In this document: piece by piece, positions 16,394 to 26,900 of the stretch
How positions within the stretch are numbered: the stretch's first letter is position 1
How the letters are laid out: each line of letters starts with the position of its first letter
From: Flavihumibacter solisilvae
Lineage (GTDB): Bacteria; Bacteroidota; Bacteroidia; Chitinophagales; Chitinophagaceae
Assembly (NCBI RefSeq): GCF_000814475.1
Contig: NZ_JSVC01000011.1
Coordinates: 124,001 to 188,000, forward strand
DNA length: 64,000 nt
Direction of reading: 5' to 3'
Translations under genes and position numbers: made by a program
Notes under the pieces: model-generated
Seen by the model: the letters and a program-made list of their open reading frames with translations, nothing else
What the model was told of the DNA's origin: nothing
Databases searched by the model: none

Positions 16394-17542
16394 CTATTTA
16401 ACCAGGTGTGCAGGAAGATTGGTTACATTCTCGCAACAAACCTGCTCCATTACTTGCTTTAGCTGGGTCTTCAGGATGGAAATGATATGGTTCCCACCTT
16501 CATTCCCGAGGGCTGCGACACTGTACATGAAAGAGCGACCCAGGAACGCAAATTCAGCGCCGCTGGCGAGCGTACGGGCAATATCCGGACCGGTTCGGAT
16601 ACCACTGTCCATCATGATCTTCATTTTGCCTTTATACTTCTCTACGATCGGCTCAAGCGATTTAATGGTAGATTGGGCGGCATCCAGCTGGCGCCCGCCA
16701 TGATTGGAAACAATGATCCCATCAAATCCCATCCGTCCTGCCGCCTCAGCGTCTTCAACGGTAGCCACACCTTTCAATACAAGTTTGCCCTTCCACATAT
16801 CCCTGATGGGTTTGATCTTCTCCTCATTTAAACGACCCGAAAAAGTCCTGTTCATGAACTGCCCGAGGTGCTTCATACTCATTCCTTTTTCCATGTATGG
16901 TTTCAGTGTCGCGAACCCCGGAGTGCCATGATACAAAGTCCTGAATGCCCATTCCGGCCTGGACATGATCTGGAAGATGTTGCGGAGCGTCATTCGCGGC
17001 GGCATAGACAAACCGTTCCTGATTTCGCGGGCGCGGTACCCAAACGTAGGCACATCGCAAAGCAATACCAGCACGGGATAGTTGGCCGCCTCGAGCCGCC
17101 TGATGATATCATCCCTTAAGGTGTTTTCTGCAGGATGGTATAGCTGGTACCAGGCCCGCCCTTCGGTGAGCTCACTGATGCGCTCAATTCCTGAGGTGGT
17201 TACAGTACTCAGGATAAAGGGTATGTTATGCTGCAATGCAGCTTTGGCAAGAATTTCAGGAGAGTTGGGCCAGATCAGTCCCTGCAGTCCAACAGGTGCG
17301 ATCCCGAATGGCGCGTCATATACATGACCGAACAGTTCTGTTTTCAGGTCCGAACCACGGTGAGCGGAGAGGTAGTAAGGCAATAGCTCCACATCACGCA
17401 GTTCCTTAGTGTTTTTAACCAGGTTGACAAATTCATTACAGCCGCCATCGAGGTATTCAAAGGCAAATCCGGGAATCCTGCTTTTCGCTTTTTCCCTCAG
17501 GTCATCAACAGATGGATATTTGTAATTATACTCCCATTTCAT
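16394..17542 (-). CDS. FMN-dependent alpha-hydroxy-acid oxidase/dehydrogenase
   Basis: A 382-aa TIM-barrel flavoenzyme of the lactate oxidase / L-lactate dehydrogenase (LldD) / glycolate oxidase family. It shows PFGIAPVGLQGLIWP near residue 80, VLKGVATVEDAEAA, the active-site SNHGGRQLD (His and Arg) around residue 280 and the FMN phosphate region DSGIRTGPDIARTLASGAEF. It oxidises an alpha-hydroxy acid, using oxygen, quinone or another acceptor. ATG 17542 replaces a weaker TTG at 17560. A 20-bp palindrome sits just upstream. It is divergent from no neighbour; the radical SAM gene lies upstream in the same direction. Confidence 0.9.
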   Translation of the reverse strand: MKWEYNYKYPSVDDLREKAKSRIPGFAFEYLDGGCNEFVNLVKNTKELRDVELLPYYLSAHRGSDLKTELFGHVYDAPFGIAPVGLQGLIWPNSPEILAKAALQHNIPFILSTVTTSGIERISELTEGRAWYQLYHPAENTLRDDIIRRLEAANYPVLVLLCDVPTFGYRAREIRNGLSMPPRMTLRNIFQIMSRPEWAFRTLYHGTPGFATLKPYMEKGMSMKHLGQFMNRTFSGRLNEEKIKPIRDMWKGKLVLKGVATVEDAEAAGRMGFDGIIVSNHGGRQLDAAQSTIKSLEPIVEKYKGKMKIMMDSGIRTGPDIARTLASGAEFAFLGRSFMYSVAALGNEGGNHIISILKTQLKQVMEQVCCENVTNLPAHLVK

Positions 17543-17553
17543 GGAGCTAATTT

Positions 17554-17573
17554 CGGGCAATGGCCATTACCCG
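17554..17573. promoter_or_regulatory. 20-bp imperfect palindrome upstream of the hydroxy-acid oxidase
   Basis: CGGGCAATGGCCATTACCCG reads the same on both strands except for one base pair of mismatch (positions 5 and 16). It lies 11 bp before the ATG at 17542 and 34 bp after the radical SAM stop. The symmetry and position suggest an operator, for example for a GntR- or LysR-type regulator, but no regulator gene is adjacent. Confidence 0.4.
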
Positions 17574-17607
17574 TCTACCTCATTACTAACAAAAACCACT
17601 CATTTGG

Positions 17608-19197
17608 CTACATCACGACGAATTTCCTTTTGTAAGAAACTGGCATCTTGGCAAGAATCCGCAGAATATCATTTCTCAGGTGTTCATCCTGCCGGTTATG
17701 TTCACTTGAAAGCGCGAGGAGATATTCATCCGAAACCGTCTTATTGCTAAGGCCGGATTCTTCAAAATGGGCCAGGGCTTCGGACAGGGTAGCCAGCATG
17801 AAATGATTTGAGAGGGAAGTGACGGCCTGCACTTTGTTGCAGAACGAACTGCTGAAGGGCCTTTCGGCGAAATCAAGATGCGATTCGAAATTCAGCAACC
17901 TCAGGAGATTCAGGGTCCCGTTTGGTCCATGATTCCGGTGTTTAAAAGCACCCAGCTGCCATTCGTAAAACCGGTCGAGGCGGGGATCCAGGAAATGGTA
18001 ATCTGCATAGCAGTCCTTTTTTTCGAGCCTGTCTTCTGCCAGCAGCTTTTTCTCCACGCCCGTTCCCACGTATGGAAGCATCCGGCAATAACCTGCCGGC
18101 GCGTAACCATCGCCTGCAAACTCCTCCAGGAACTTAAGGTTGTTGCGGATCGTGTCGAATGTTGACCACGGCTCCATCAGCATGAACCCGAAATCAAAAG
18201 AGAGATTCAGTTGCTTAAGCACTTCCGCCGCCAGGAAATGCGATTCAGGCTGCAGCACTTTGTTCAGGTGGCGGAGGCTTTCCGGATCACCCGCTTCCAC
18301 ACCTAGATAAACGTGGGTGAGGCCTGCTTCCACAAGTGGCGCTAACGATTCTGCTTTCACTTCGTCAGACCGGCAGGAGATCTTCCAGCGCAGGTCCTTG
18401 TTTAACCCCCTGCGGATACATTCTTCGGCTACAGCATGCGCCCATCGCACGCCTGCCTTCCCGCCGGCAAGGAAATCATCGTCCTGCCACAGGATGATCC
18501 TGACTCCCCTGTCCCGCAGGTATTCCACTTCATCAACTATCAATGCAGGGCTACGCAGTCGTCTTCCCCGCGTACCATTGCCCTCGTAAAAAGTGATAAT
18601 AGAGCAGAATGAACATACCCATGGACAGCCGCGGCCACCGATCATCGATGCCGTGGGAAAATCCTCAGTGGAATAATCGATATCCTCCCGGACCGGCCAG
18701 GGAAGTTCGTCCAGGTTCTTTCTTCCCTGCCTTGCCGCGTTGATCAATAACGACCCGTTGTCAATGCAGGCCATTCCACGAATGTCAGACCAATCCTCAT
18801 TACACGCAATTCTGTCGGCCAGTTCAACCAATGTTTCCTCCCCTTCAAACCTTATTATCGAATCCAGTTCGGGAATGAATTCAAAAAGCTGGGCAGGTTC
18901 AAACGAAGCATAGTGACCGCCAATGGTAAAATGTGCATTCACGCCGGCAGTCCTTAATGCTCTGATCAGCATGCCGAACCTTTCCGTGTAATACTGGAAG
19001 ATCAGCGAGAAGCCAACTATGCCAGGCAGATGTTGTTCAATCGACTCAATGATGGGGGATGGATCATCCTGGAATTTTACAATAAAAGCAGAATGTCCTG
19101 CTTCCCGCAGACTTGATGCCAGGTACCTGATACCGAGATTGTCCTGGTCTTCAAAACCTACGAGCAATACAGTGGATTTGTTCTTTACGGGCAACAT
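17608..19197 (-). CDS. B12-binding-domain radical SAM protein
   Basis: A 529-aa protein. An N-terminal cobalamin-binding Rossmann region (STVLLVGFEDQDNLGIRYLAS to the GGHYASFEP loop) precedes the radical SAM core with CX3CX2C at about Cys191, Cys195 and Cys198 (GRGCPWVCSFC). It continues with the SAM-barrel segments WQDDDFLAGG and GVEAGDPESL and a C-terminal helical extension. ATG 19197 is chosen over a TTG at 19221. Such proteins (BchE/P-methylase-like) perform methylations or ring rearrangements on small molecules, but the substrate cannot be predicted; no partner biosynthetic genes are adjacent. The window also holds the last cobalamin-assembly genes (cobS, cobC). Confidence 0.88.
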   Translation of the reverse strand: MLPVKNKSTVLLVGFEDQDNLGIRYLASSLREAGHSAFIVKFQDDPSPIIESIEQHLPGIVGFSLIFQYYTERFGMLIRALRTAGVNAHFTIGGHYASFEPAQLFEFIPELDSIIRFEGEETLVELADRIACNEDWSDIRGMACIDNGSLLINAARQGRKNLDELPWPVREDIDYSTEDFPTASMIGGRGCPWVCSFCSIITFYEGNGTRGRRLRSPALIVDEVEYLRDRGVRIILWQDDDFLAGGKAGVRWAHAVAEECIRRGLNKDLRWKISCRSDEVKAESLAPLVEAGLTHVYLGVEAGDPESLRHLNKVLQPESHFLAAEVLKQLNLSFDFGFMLMEPWSTFDTIRNNLKFLEEFAGDGYAPAGYCRMLPYVGTGVEKKLLAEDRLEKKDCYADYHFLDPRLDRFYEWQLGAFKHRNHGPNGTLNLLRLLNFESHLDFAERPFSSSFCNKVQAVTSLSNHFMLATLSEALAHFEESGLSNKTVSDEYLLALSSEHNRQDEHLRNDILRILAKMPVSYKRKFVVM

Positions 19198-19248
19198 GGA
19201 TGGCGCTGTGGATACGGGCAATATCCCACGTTAACCGACAGCAGACAA

Positions 19249-19284
19249 GGGGAAAATCACCTGTCAGAATACCTGATTTTTCCC
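19249..19284 (-). terminator. Possible hairpin terminator after the molybdenum hydroxylase operon
   Basis: GGGGAAAATCA (19249-19259) and TGATTTTTCCC (19274-19284) form a stem with a one-base bulge and a 14-nt loop, 8 bp past the stop of the diheme cytochrome gene. No long T-run follows on the minus strand, so termination efficiency is uncertain. Confidence 0.35.
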
Positions 19285-19292
19285 GCAGTCGC

Positions 19293-19961
19293 TCACTTAT
19301 CCGGCAGCTCTGCCCCTTTGTCTATCCATTCCTTCACCCGCGCAACAAAATCCTTATGGCTTAACGGCGGACGGGTACCATAAGTAAAACTGTGTAGTAC
19401 CAGGTGATCCGTTTCCACATGTTCGACCAGGCGGTGAATGTCTTTGAACCCGGTAAATGCCGAATCTTTGAAGCCCATTGCCAACTGGCGGGGCGTTTTA
19501 CCCTGGAACACCATCGGGCGTTGGGCAGTTGGCAGGTGCCAGGTCTCGATACCGGGGGGCAGGTGTTCCCCTTCAAGGTTGGCATCCTGGTGACAATTTT
19601 TACATTTCATGGCGAACAGCCCTTTGCCATCCGGACCGCGCTGGACATTCATCGTATGGATGGTGCTTTTATCGCCCTGCAGTGGGGCATCACCCGAAGG
19701 GTGGCAATTCATACAACGCGGATGCATAAATACCTTGTAGGCGTCAGCAAACGCGGCTTTTGATTCTGCTGCCCGCTTTTTTTCCTCATTAGAATTTTGC
19801 GCTTTGGTCCTGTCAATTGTATCCGCAAGAGTGAAGGCGAGATTCACGGGCTCTTGCACAGCATTTTCCGGGAAGGCGAAAGGAGAAAAAACAATACCTG
19901 CCGCCACAATAGTACCGGTAATCCATACCCGCGAAGCAGGCGCATACCTGATCTTTTTCAT
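19293..19961 (-). CDS. Diheme c-type cytochrome of the molybdenum hydroxylase
   Basis: A 222-aa secreted protein with an N-terminal hydrophobic signal or anchor (ITGTIVAAGIVFSPFAFP) and two heme motifs, CMNCH at about residue 84 and CKNCH at about residue 120. This layout matches the cytochrome subunits that accept electrons from periplasmic isoquinoline-1-oxidoreductase or aldehyde-oxidase-type molybdenum hydroxylases. It lies 12 nt after the 2Fe-2S gene and is the last gene of that operon. It should pass electrons from the enzyme to the periplasmic cytochrome pool. Confidence 0.88.
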   Translation of the reverse strand: MKKIRYAPASRVWITGTIVAAGIVFSPFAFPENAVQEPVNLAFTLADTIDRTKAQNSNEEKKRAAESKAAFADAYKVFMHPRCMNCHPSGDAPLQGDKSTIHTMNVQRGPDGKGLFAMKCKNCHQDANLEGEHLPPGIETWHLPTAQRPMVFQGKTPRQLAMGFKDSAFTGFKDIHRLVEHVETDHLVLHSFTYGTRPPLSHKDFVARVKEWIDKGAELPDK

Positions 19962-19973
19962 CGTAGTCAGTTT

Positions 19974-20453
19974 TTAGATAGCGGAAAGCATGGCATTGGA
20001 ACTTTTCAGCCGGGAAGCAAGGTGAATGGCCTGGCGGATCCGCAGGTAGGTGCAACAACGGCAGATATTTCCGGCCATCGCATTATCGATGTCGTTGTCT
20101 GTCGGCTGCGGCTGGTCACGGATCAGGATGGCTGCGGCCATGATCTGCCCCGACTGGCAATACCCGCATTGGGGCACATCGATCTCAGTCCACGCTTCCT
20201 GTAAAGGTTTACTAAGAGAAGGCTCCAGCCCTTCAATAGTAACAATCGATTTGCCGGCGGCCCTCGATACCGGGGTAACGCATGACCTGATTGCTTCGCC
20301 GTCCATATGTACGGTGCAGGCTCCGCACTGTGCGACGCCGCAACCATACTTGGTGCCGGTCAGTCCCAGCCTGTCACGGATCACCCATAACACGGGCATA
20401 TCTGATGGCAGGTCCAGTTCGTAGGATTTCCCATTTACGGTTAGCTTTATCAT
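19974..20453 (-). CDS. 2Fe-2S subunit of a molybdenum hydroxylase
   Basis: A 159-aa protein with two [2Fe-2S] domains: the plant-type set [15 protein letters not shown]...C near residues 38-62 and the C-terminal [15 protein letters not shown] ... CRCCTYLRI set near residues 98-140. This is the IorA/CoxS/XdhC-type small subunit. It has no signal of its own, so it probably travels through the Tat pathway bound to the large subunit, which carries the signal. Its start overlaps the large-subunit stop by 4 nt (ATGA). Confidence 0.92.
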   Translation of the reverse strand: MIKLTVNGKSYELDLPSDMPVLWVIRDRLGLTGTKYGCGVAQCGACTVHMDGEAIRSCVTPVSRAAGKSIVTIEGLEPSLSKPLQEAWTEIDVPQCGYCQSGQIMAAAILIRDQPQPTDNDIDNAMAGNICRCCTYLRIRQAIHLASRLKSSNAMLSAI

Positions 20454-22612
20454 ATCAGACTGGTTGAATGATGAATAACAGGAAGCGACCTGATTCTTTT
20501 CCCGGTTGCTGCGAAAATTGCATTTGTCAGCGAAGACATGATCTGGCCGACAGACGACTCACCAACGCCTCCCGGCTTTTCCGTGCTTTGTACTACATGC
20601 ACTTCGATGTCGGGCATTTCATTCATCCGCAGCATCGGGTAGTTATAAAAGTTCTTTTGCTGCACCCTGCCTTTTTTGAAAGTGATCTCGCTATATAAAG
20701 CAGCAGACAAACCAAATGCAATGCTTCCTTCTGTCTGGGCAACTATGCCGTCAGGGTTTATAGGCAGGCCGCAGTCGATGGCACAGGTAACTTTTTCTAC
20801 CCTTACACCCTTCTCTTTCGTAACTGACAGTTCAGTAATGAGTGCGACATAACTCTGCACTGCTTCAAAAACAGTAACACCCATGCCCTGGCCTTTTGGC
20901 AACTGTTTTCCCCAGCCGCTTTTTTCCGCGGCAATGTTCAGTACATTCAGCAAGCGTGGTTCCTGTTTGTATAACATGCGCCGGTATTCCACCGGGTCTT
21001 TCCCTGCTGCATGGGCAAGTTCGTCAGTGAGGCTTTCCATTGCGAAAATGGTATGGCTAAGGCCCACTGCACGCCAGTTGTCCACAGTCACAGGCCATAC
21101 CGGTGTATTCAATTCGATGCGCTGGTCCTTGATCCCTTTTACAAACGGTGCGTTATGCATGCCCTCGATTGAAAACATGTCAACACCATTGATCACGGCA
21201 ACTTTTTCGAACGGACCTCCTGTCATTACAGACTGACCCACACTAACCTGTTTCCAGGCAACGGGTTCTCCATTAGCGTCAAGTCCAACCTTAAACCTGT
21301 GCAGGAAAGCAGGCCGGTACATCCCGCCCTGGATATCATCTTCACGGGTCCACACAGTCTTCACCAGTTTGCCGGAAGCCTTTGCCACTTCCACTCCCTC
21401 GCGTACAAAATCTGACCGCGTAATATTCCGCCTTCCAAAAGAGCCACCCAGGAATACTGTATTGATAAACACATTTTCAATGGGAAGCCCGGTGATCTCG
21501 GATGCTGCTCGCTGGTCATCTGTCTGTGTTTGTGTGCCTGTCCAGATTTCACATTTGTCCTTACTAAGTCTCACTGTACAATTTACCGGTTCCATTGGTG
21601 CATGTGCGAGGAAAGGTTGGTAATATTCAACCTCTACAATTTTCGCAGCACGCTTCAGTGCAGCATCCGGATCACCTGAAGTATTGTTTACAATTCCGCC
21701 TTTATCTGCCCGTTGTTTCAGTTCCGCAAGCAGGTTGTCACTATCAATTTTTTCACCATCGCCTGGCACCCATTCCACTTTCAGCTTATCGCGGCCTTTT
21801 TTCGCCGCCCAGAAATCGTCTGCCAGTACCGCGATACCACTGGGAACCTGTACCACCTGGCGAACCCCGGCAACCGACTTTGTTGCCGAAGCATCGTACG
21901 ACTTAACCTTTGCGCCGGGAATTGGCGCGCGTGCAACCATGGCCGTGAGTAATCCGGGGAACTGCACGTCAATACCGAAAATCGCCTTGCCATTGATCTT
22001 GTCGGGCGTGTCGAGGCGTTTTACTTTTTTACCGATCAGCTTCCAGTCTGCCGGTTCTTTTAGTTTTACCTCGCCGGGCACAGGCAGCCGCATCGCTTCT
22101 TCTACCAACTCGCCATAACGAATCCTGTTTTCACCGACAATCACCTGGCCGTTTTCCGTGCGGCAATTTTTCACATCTGCCTTGTAGCGATTTGCTGCGG
22201 CCTGCACCAGTAACTGTCGCGCCGTGGCTCCTGCTTTACGGTAACGGTCAAATTCTGAAAGCAGGCTTGTTGAGCCGCCGGTGCGTTGTGTAGCGTAAAT
22301 AGTATGGTAAAACTCGACAGCGGCAGGTGCATGCTCAGCCTTTACAGATTTCCAGTCTGCATCCAGTTCCTCTGCAATCAGCATACTTAGGGAAGTCCAG
22401 ATGCCCTGGCCCATTTCGCAGTGGGAAAGGACAATCGTAACGGTATCATCGGACCCGACCCGGAGATAAGCATTTGGCCTGAAAAACAATTCCGGCGCAC
22501 CGGCTTTGGTTTTGTTGCGTGGCGTTATTTTGAACGGAATGATCAACCCGCCGGCAGCGAGGGTTGTATTGCGAATGAACTGCCTGCGCCCTATACTGTT
22601 TAACCCTTCCAT
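20450..22612 (-). CDS. Molybdopterin-binding large subunit, xanthine dehydrogenase / isoquinoline oxidoreductase family
   Basis: A 720-aa large subunit with a Tat signal ([18 protein letters not shown]). Typical sequences include [40 protein letters not shown] around the cofactor and the C-terminal [12 protein letters not shown], whose Glu is the conserved catalytic base of this family. It hydroxylates an aldehyde or N-heterocycle using water, with electrons leaving via the 2Fe-2S subunit and the diheme cytochrome. No FAD (CoxM-like) subunit is encoded, consistent with cytochrome-coupled, periplasmic IorAB-type enzymes. Substrate unknown. Confidence 0.92.
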   Translation of the reverse strand: MEGLNSIGRRQFIRNTTLAAGGLIIPFKITPRNKTKAGAPELFFRPNAYLRVGSDDTVTIVLSHCEMGQGIWTSLSMLIAEELDADWKSVKAEHAPAAVEFYHTIYATQRTGGSTSLLSEFDRYRKAGATARQLLVQAAANRYKADVKNCRTENGQVIVGENRIRYGELVEEAMRLPVPGEVKLKEPADWKLIGKKVKRLDTPDKINGKAIFGIDVQFPGLLTAMVARAPIPGAKVKSYDASATKSVAGVRQVVQVPSGIAVLADDFWAAKKGRDKLKVEWVPGDGEKIDSDNLLAELKQRADKGGIVNNTSGDPDAALKRAAKIVEVEYYQPFLAHAPMEPVNCTVRLSKDKCEIWTGTQTQTDDQRAASEITGLPIENVFINTVFLGGSFGRRNITRSDFVREGVEVAKASGKLVKTVWTREDDIQGGMYRPAFLHRFKVGLDANGEPVAWKQVSVGQSVMTGGPFEKVAVINGVDMFSIEGMHNAPFVKGIKDQRIELNTPVWPVTVDNWRAVGLSHTIFAMESLTDELAHAAGKDPVEYRRMLYKQEPRLLNVLNIAAEKSGWGKQLPKGQGMGVTVFEAVQSYVALITELSVTKEKGVRVEKVTCAIDCGLPINPDGIVAQTEGSIAFGLSAALYSEITFKKGRVQQKNFYNYPMLRMNEMPDIEVHVVQSTEKPGGVGESSVGQIMSSLTNAIFAATGKRIRSLPVIHHSTSLI

Positions 22613-22679
22613 ACCAGTGTTTTTTAGGATGAAAAAACAGGGTACTGTTGAAGGGCTAAGTTACCTCAATCATGTTGGC

Positions 22680-22706
22680 AGGAATTGTCGATTTCATCCA
22701 ATTCCT
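22680..22706. promoter_or_regulatory. 8-bp inverted repeat between metallophosphoesterase and molybdenum hydroxylase operons
   Basis: AGGAATTG (22680-22687) and CAATTCCT (22699-22706) form a perfect inverted repeat with an 11-nt spacer. It lies 8 bp after the metallophosphoesterase stop and 67 bp before the molybdenum hydroxylase start, both on the minus strand. It could be a weak terminator or an operator; there is no T-tract. Confidence 0.3.
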
Positions 22707-22714
22707 TTGACATA

Positions 22715-23926
22715 TCAACTCACGGTATAAGAGCCAACCACTGCACCATCGTCGCGCAGCATGCTGAGTGAAAGTTGTTGCGCATTTGCTTTCACTTTGA
22801 TCAGTGTCCGCCTACCGTCTTTAGGCCCGCCACCAATGATGATGGGGTATTTATGTGATCCGGATACAGGTGGATGCACACCATATGCATGGGTATGACC
22901 ACAAATAACAAGATCTACATCATATTTATCGAAGATGGGCGAGAACAATTCGCGGCAATGCAGTGTACCGTGGCCATCGCCGGAATAGAATGGCGGGATA
23001 TGCATCATCACTACCCTGTATTTTGCCTTACGTGCGGCCTTGCTCTGCAGCTGCGCTTCCAGCCATGCAGCCTGGCGGATCCTGTAAGTATCAAAGTCCA
23101 CTATACCAGCATAGACCGGGTGATCATCGTTTTTATCCTCGCCGGTGTCGAGTGCAATGCCAAATACAGGCCCCCATTTGAAAGTGAAATACTGCCCGGT
23201 GGGGCCGCCAAAATAATCCTTCAGGTTGCGTGCAAATTTTCCCCGCGTTTCATGATTTCCGCGAACAAACATCATCGGTTTCTGTGTCGCAAAGCAGGAA
23301 GTACAGGGCGCGATCAGGTGATCGATAAGTTGTTTCTCATCGGTCTGGTAATCGAACATGTCGCCATTAAGGAATACATAATCATAGTGATCATTGCCGT
23401 TCAGGTCCAACAGTTGCCTGAACGATTCCGGCCGGTCGTGGATATCATTCAGCACTAACCAGTTTACTTCCTGTGCTGATGGATTGATGGTGTTCATCGT
23501 GTATGCCTCACTGTGAACTACTTCTCCATATGTTACTTTATATGGCTGAAACTGGACGATCTCTTTTGCGGCTACGCGATAGTTGTATTTTATCCCGGGT
23601 GTAAGGCCCTCTATCCTGATCTCATGGATCCTGTTATAAGCGTTTACAAGTCCATCCGTAATCGCATGTGCTTTCTGGTTGAATTCGCCGTTGGTTCCAT
23701 ATTCAACCCAGCAATAAGTCGGTTGCGCCGTAACCAGGCGGATACTGATGCTTGTGGCACTAACAGCCTGCAAATAGGGTGCTGTCAGGAATAGCGAAGC
23801 GTTTTCTTCAGTTTGCTCATTGGCGAGGACAGGCAATGCGGTAACATTGAGCGATCCCAATGCAGCAATTTTTGCAACTGAACCAAGAAACTGTCTTCTA
23901 CCTGAAAGCAGGCCGGGCTTTTTCAT
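22715..23926 (-). CDS. Tat-exported metallophosphoesterase (purple-acid-phosphatase-like)
   Basis: A 403-aa protein with Tat signal (SGRRQFLGSVAKIAALG). An N-terminal fibronectin-like purple-acid-phosphatase domain (about 45-130, SISIRLVTAQPTYCWVEYG) is followed by the calcineurin-like core with metal ligands in NDIHDR, LNGDMFDY, RGNHETRG, MMHIPPF and CGHTHAYG. The canonical first D-x-H motif is present as NDIHD. It should release inorganic phosphate from an organic phosphate in the periplasm. It is the last gene after the TonB receptor, phytase and GH92 genes, consistent with joint phosphate recovery. Confidence 0.88.
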   Translation of the reverse strand: MKKPGLLSGRRQFLGSVAKIAALGSLNVTALPVLANEQTEENASLFLTAPYLQAVSATSISIRLVTAQPTYCWVEYGTNGEFNQKAHAITDGLVNAYNRIHEIRIEGLTPGIKYNYRVAAKEIVQFQPYKVTYGEVVHSEAYTMNTINPSAQEVNWLVLNDIHDRPESFRQLLDLNGNDHYDYVFLNGDMFDYQTDEKQLIDHLIAPCTSCFATQKPMMFVRGNHETRGKFARNLKDYFGGPTGQYFTFKWGPVFGIALDTGEDKNDDHPVYAGIVDFDTYRIRQAAWLEAQLQSKAARKAKYRVVMMHIPPFYSGDGHGTLHCRELFSPIFDKYDVDLVICGHTHAYGVHPPVSGSHKYPIIIGGGPKDGRRTLIKVKANAQQLSLSMLRDDGAVVGSYTVS

Positions 23927-23991
23927 ACCAATTGTTTAAACCTGAAAATACGGGTGCCGGCAAAACGAACCGTTCACAATCGTTTGCGCAA

Positions 23992-26900
23992 TTACTGTTG
24001 TGCTTTTCCCATTTCCTGTAAGATCTCCGTTTCGGTTAAGGGTGCTGTAAACACTTTGATCCTGTTCATGTAACCATGAAAGATCCGCTCATTTGGAAAC
24101 TCTTCATTTCTTCCGACATTCCATTTGCTTGTCACGGACAGGTTCACAGGATCAGCAAGCGTTGTTTTGCCCATGAGTTTACCATCGATGTATACTTGTA
24201 AACTATTGCCATCACAAACCCCGGCAATATGGTGCCAGTTGCCGACCCAGTTGGCCGGCAGGTCAACCATACAGTCGCCCCTTCCCCATCCACCGGCAAA
24301 GAATCCAAGTTTATTGCCCGACAATTGCAACACGTGATTATCTCCCTTGGTAAGCAGGTCAACCAATCCGCGGGTTTCTTTTTCAGGGTGAACCCAGGCC
24401 ATCATGGTAAGTGACTCATTCATTACATCAAGGCTGGTGGCGTTTGGAACTTCTATATAACAGTCCTCCCCCAGCAACAAATCAGACCCTGGTTTAACCG
24501 GCTGGTTTTTTGTCGTGATGATCATGCCATTATTCTTCCAGCCCGACTGATCCTTAATGATCTTTCCCTCTTCTATATTCTTCATCTCAAGTGACAGCAC
24601 CACAGCGTCATTGGCTTTGCTGTACACTTTGAACTGCTGTTTAGTTCCATGTACACTTACATCCTGGAACCCTTCCTTATGTGCAGCAAATTCCGCTGTC
24701 AGCTTTATCTCCTGGCCGGGCCGGAGTGTAACGTCCAACGTCTTTATTACGGAGTCCTTCAGCATAAGCGGAATGTTGAATCCGCGGGTTTCACCACCAA
24801 TATTTTTGGCGACGAAATGCATGCGCTGCATTTCGTTCAGTTGCAACATGGGACTAACAAACAAACCTTTTATCTGCAGGGTTTCCGGGCTGCCTGCAAC
24901 AGGTTTGGTTACTTCGAGTTCCATACTATTGGACTCATCAATTTTCACGACGGATGGACCGAATGGATATAACCTGCAAACAATTGAATCTGTCACCGAT
25001 CCGCTGGCAGGAACGAGACAGTTTATACTGTCGTACACCTGCCCGTTTACATACAGCCTTACGATCTTTGTCCCCAAATCACCCTGGTTCCTGAGATTGA
25101 AATAAATCCTGAAAGGCTCATTTGGTTCTACTTCTTTCTTCGATACTGATGCGCTGGTAACCTGGATCCGGGCATCGCCATGTGAAGGTGGAAAAATATT
25201 CTTCGGACCAGGCCCCATTTCGAATTCCAGCCCACCGCCTTTGACAATTGCAGAATGAGAAAGGGTATTGCTGATATACTTTTTGTTGTTCAGCCTGATC
25301 GATTGAATGTAATAGTTTGTATCGTTGTTATGGTGACTGCTGATCCTGAACTTCTTTCCATTCCGCAGTTGAAGCGTTACAGATTTTAACAGCGGAGATC
25401 CGATCGCATAGTCGGGGCGACCGGGAGAAACCGGGTAAAATCCGAGGGCGCTGAATACATACCAGCTTGACATAGACCCCAGGTCGTCGTTGCCCGGTAG
25501 TCCACCCGGACCAGTTCCAAATCTTTCCTGCATAAATTTCCTGACCCATTTCTGCGTTCTCGCAGGGTCATCTGCATCATTGAACAGGTAGGGCACATGG
25601 AATACCGTTTCGTTGTCAAACACTAAGAGGCTGTCCGCAAATGCAGCGTCAAGTTGATCAGCAAAAGCTTTATTCCCGCCCTTGAGGTTCACCAGGTCTT
25701 TTCCATTGTGCGGAACGAAATAAGAGTAAACCCACTTGTCGCCCTCCTTATACCCGATCGTTCCCGGATTCATTTTGAACTCCTCGTCCTTACGCGGCAA
25801 CATTGACAGGTCCTGCACATTAAAGAGGTTCCGGTAGTGAGACGAGCGTTTCATTAAAATTTCGTGATCCTTATCATTCTTCATTATCGATTTTGCATAG
25901 GAAGCCAGGGCCCAGTTATCATAAGCATATTCAACGGTGCGGGTTACCGATTCGGGGTAAGAGAAAGGAATATATCCCTGTTGCAGGAAAGCTTCCATAT
26001 CGTGCTGCAGGAATGGTGGCTCCATGATGCTTTTTTTCATGGCCCTGTATGCCAGCAGCCTGTCAATGCCGCTGATGCCCTTCAGGTATGAATCTGCAAT
26101 TATGGGAACCGAATGGTTGCCGGTCATGGATTCAATGGGCAGAAATCCGGATTGCTGGTAAATATCAAGCATCGACAGCAGCATATCCCTTTGTTTTTCC
26201 GGGTACAGCAACGTGAGTAGCGGATGGAGGGAACGAAAAGTGTCCCAAGGGGAAAAGCCACCGTATTGTGCTTTCCCATTTGTTTTATGGATTTTTCCAT
26301 CGGCGCCGCGGTAGTTACCATCTACATCTGAAATGATCCACGGCAACAGCAGGGAATGATATAAGGCAGTGTAGAAAATTGTTTTATTGGAAGTACTGCT
26401 GTCGGTTACTTCAACAACGGACAATTCCTTTGACCATTTCGTTTTGGTCTTTGCTTTTACCTGGTTAAAGCCATCCTGGCCAATTTCAACCTCAAGATTT
26501 CTTTTTGCGCTTTCAACGCCTGCGCCTGAAACGCTCAACCTCAGAACTATTTCACTTTTTTTACCTGGGGTAGGTTTGAATGAAATAACCGTTGCGTCTT
26601 TGCGTGTTTCGAGATCTTTCGCATCGCTGCTGAACAGGAATACACTGTTAGCAGAATGAATCAACCGCGACGACTTTGACACAACCTGCCCGGCATCGCG
26701 AATCATTATTTTCGGGATCATGCCAGCGGGGAAAGTAAACCGGAACATCCCTGATCTTTCTGTCGCTGTGGCTTCTGCAAGAATGCCATCATCAAGCAAT
26801 ACACTATAATAACCAGGTTCGGCTTTTTCATTGCGATGTGAAAATTGGCGATTGTATCCCGCATCGATGGTCGCATCGCCGCTGACCGGCATAATAAAAA

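Noticed and set aside
22874-23458. Long plus-strand open frame inside the metallophosphoesterase gene
   Set aside because: It is antisense to a gene with clear metal-binding motifs and shows no recognisable protein pattern.
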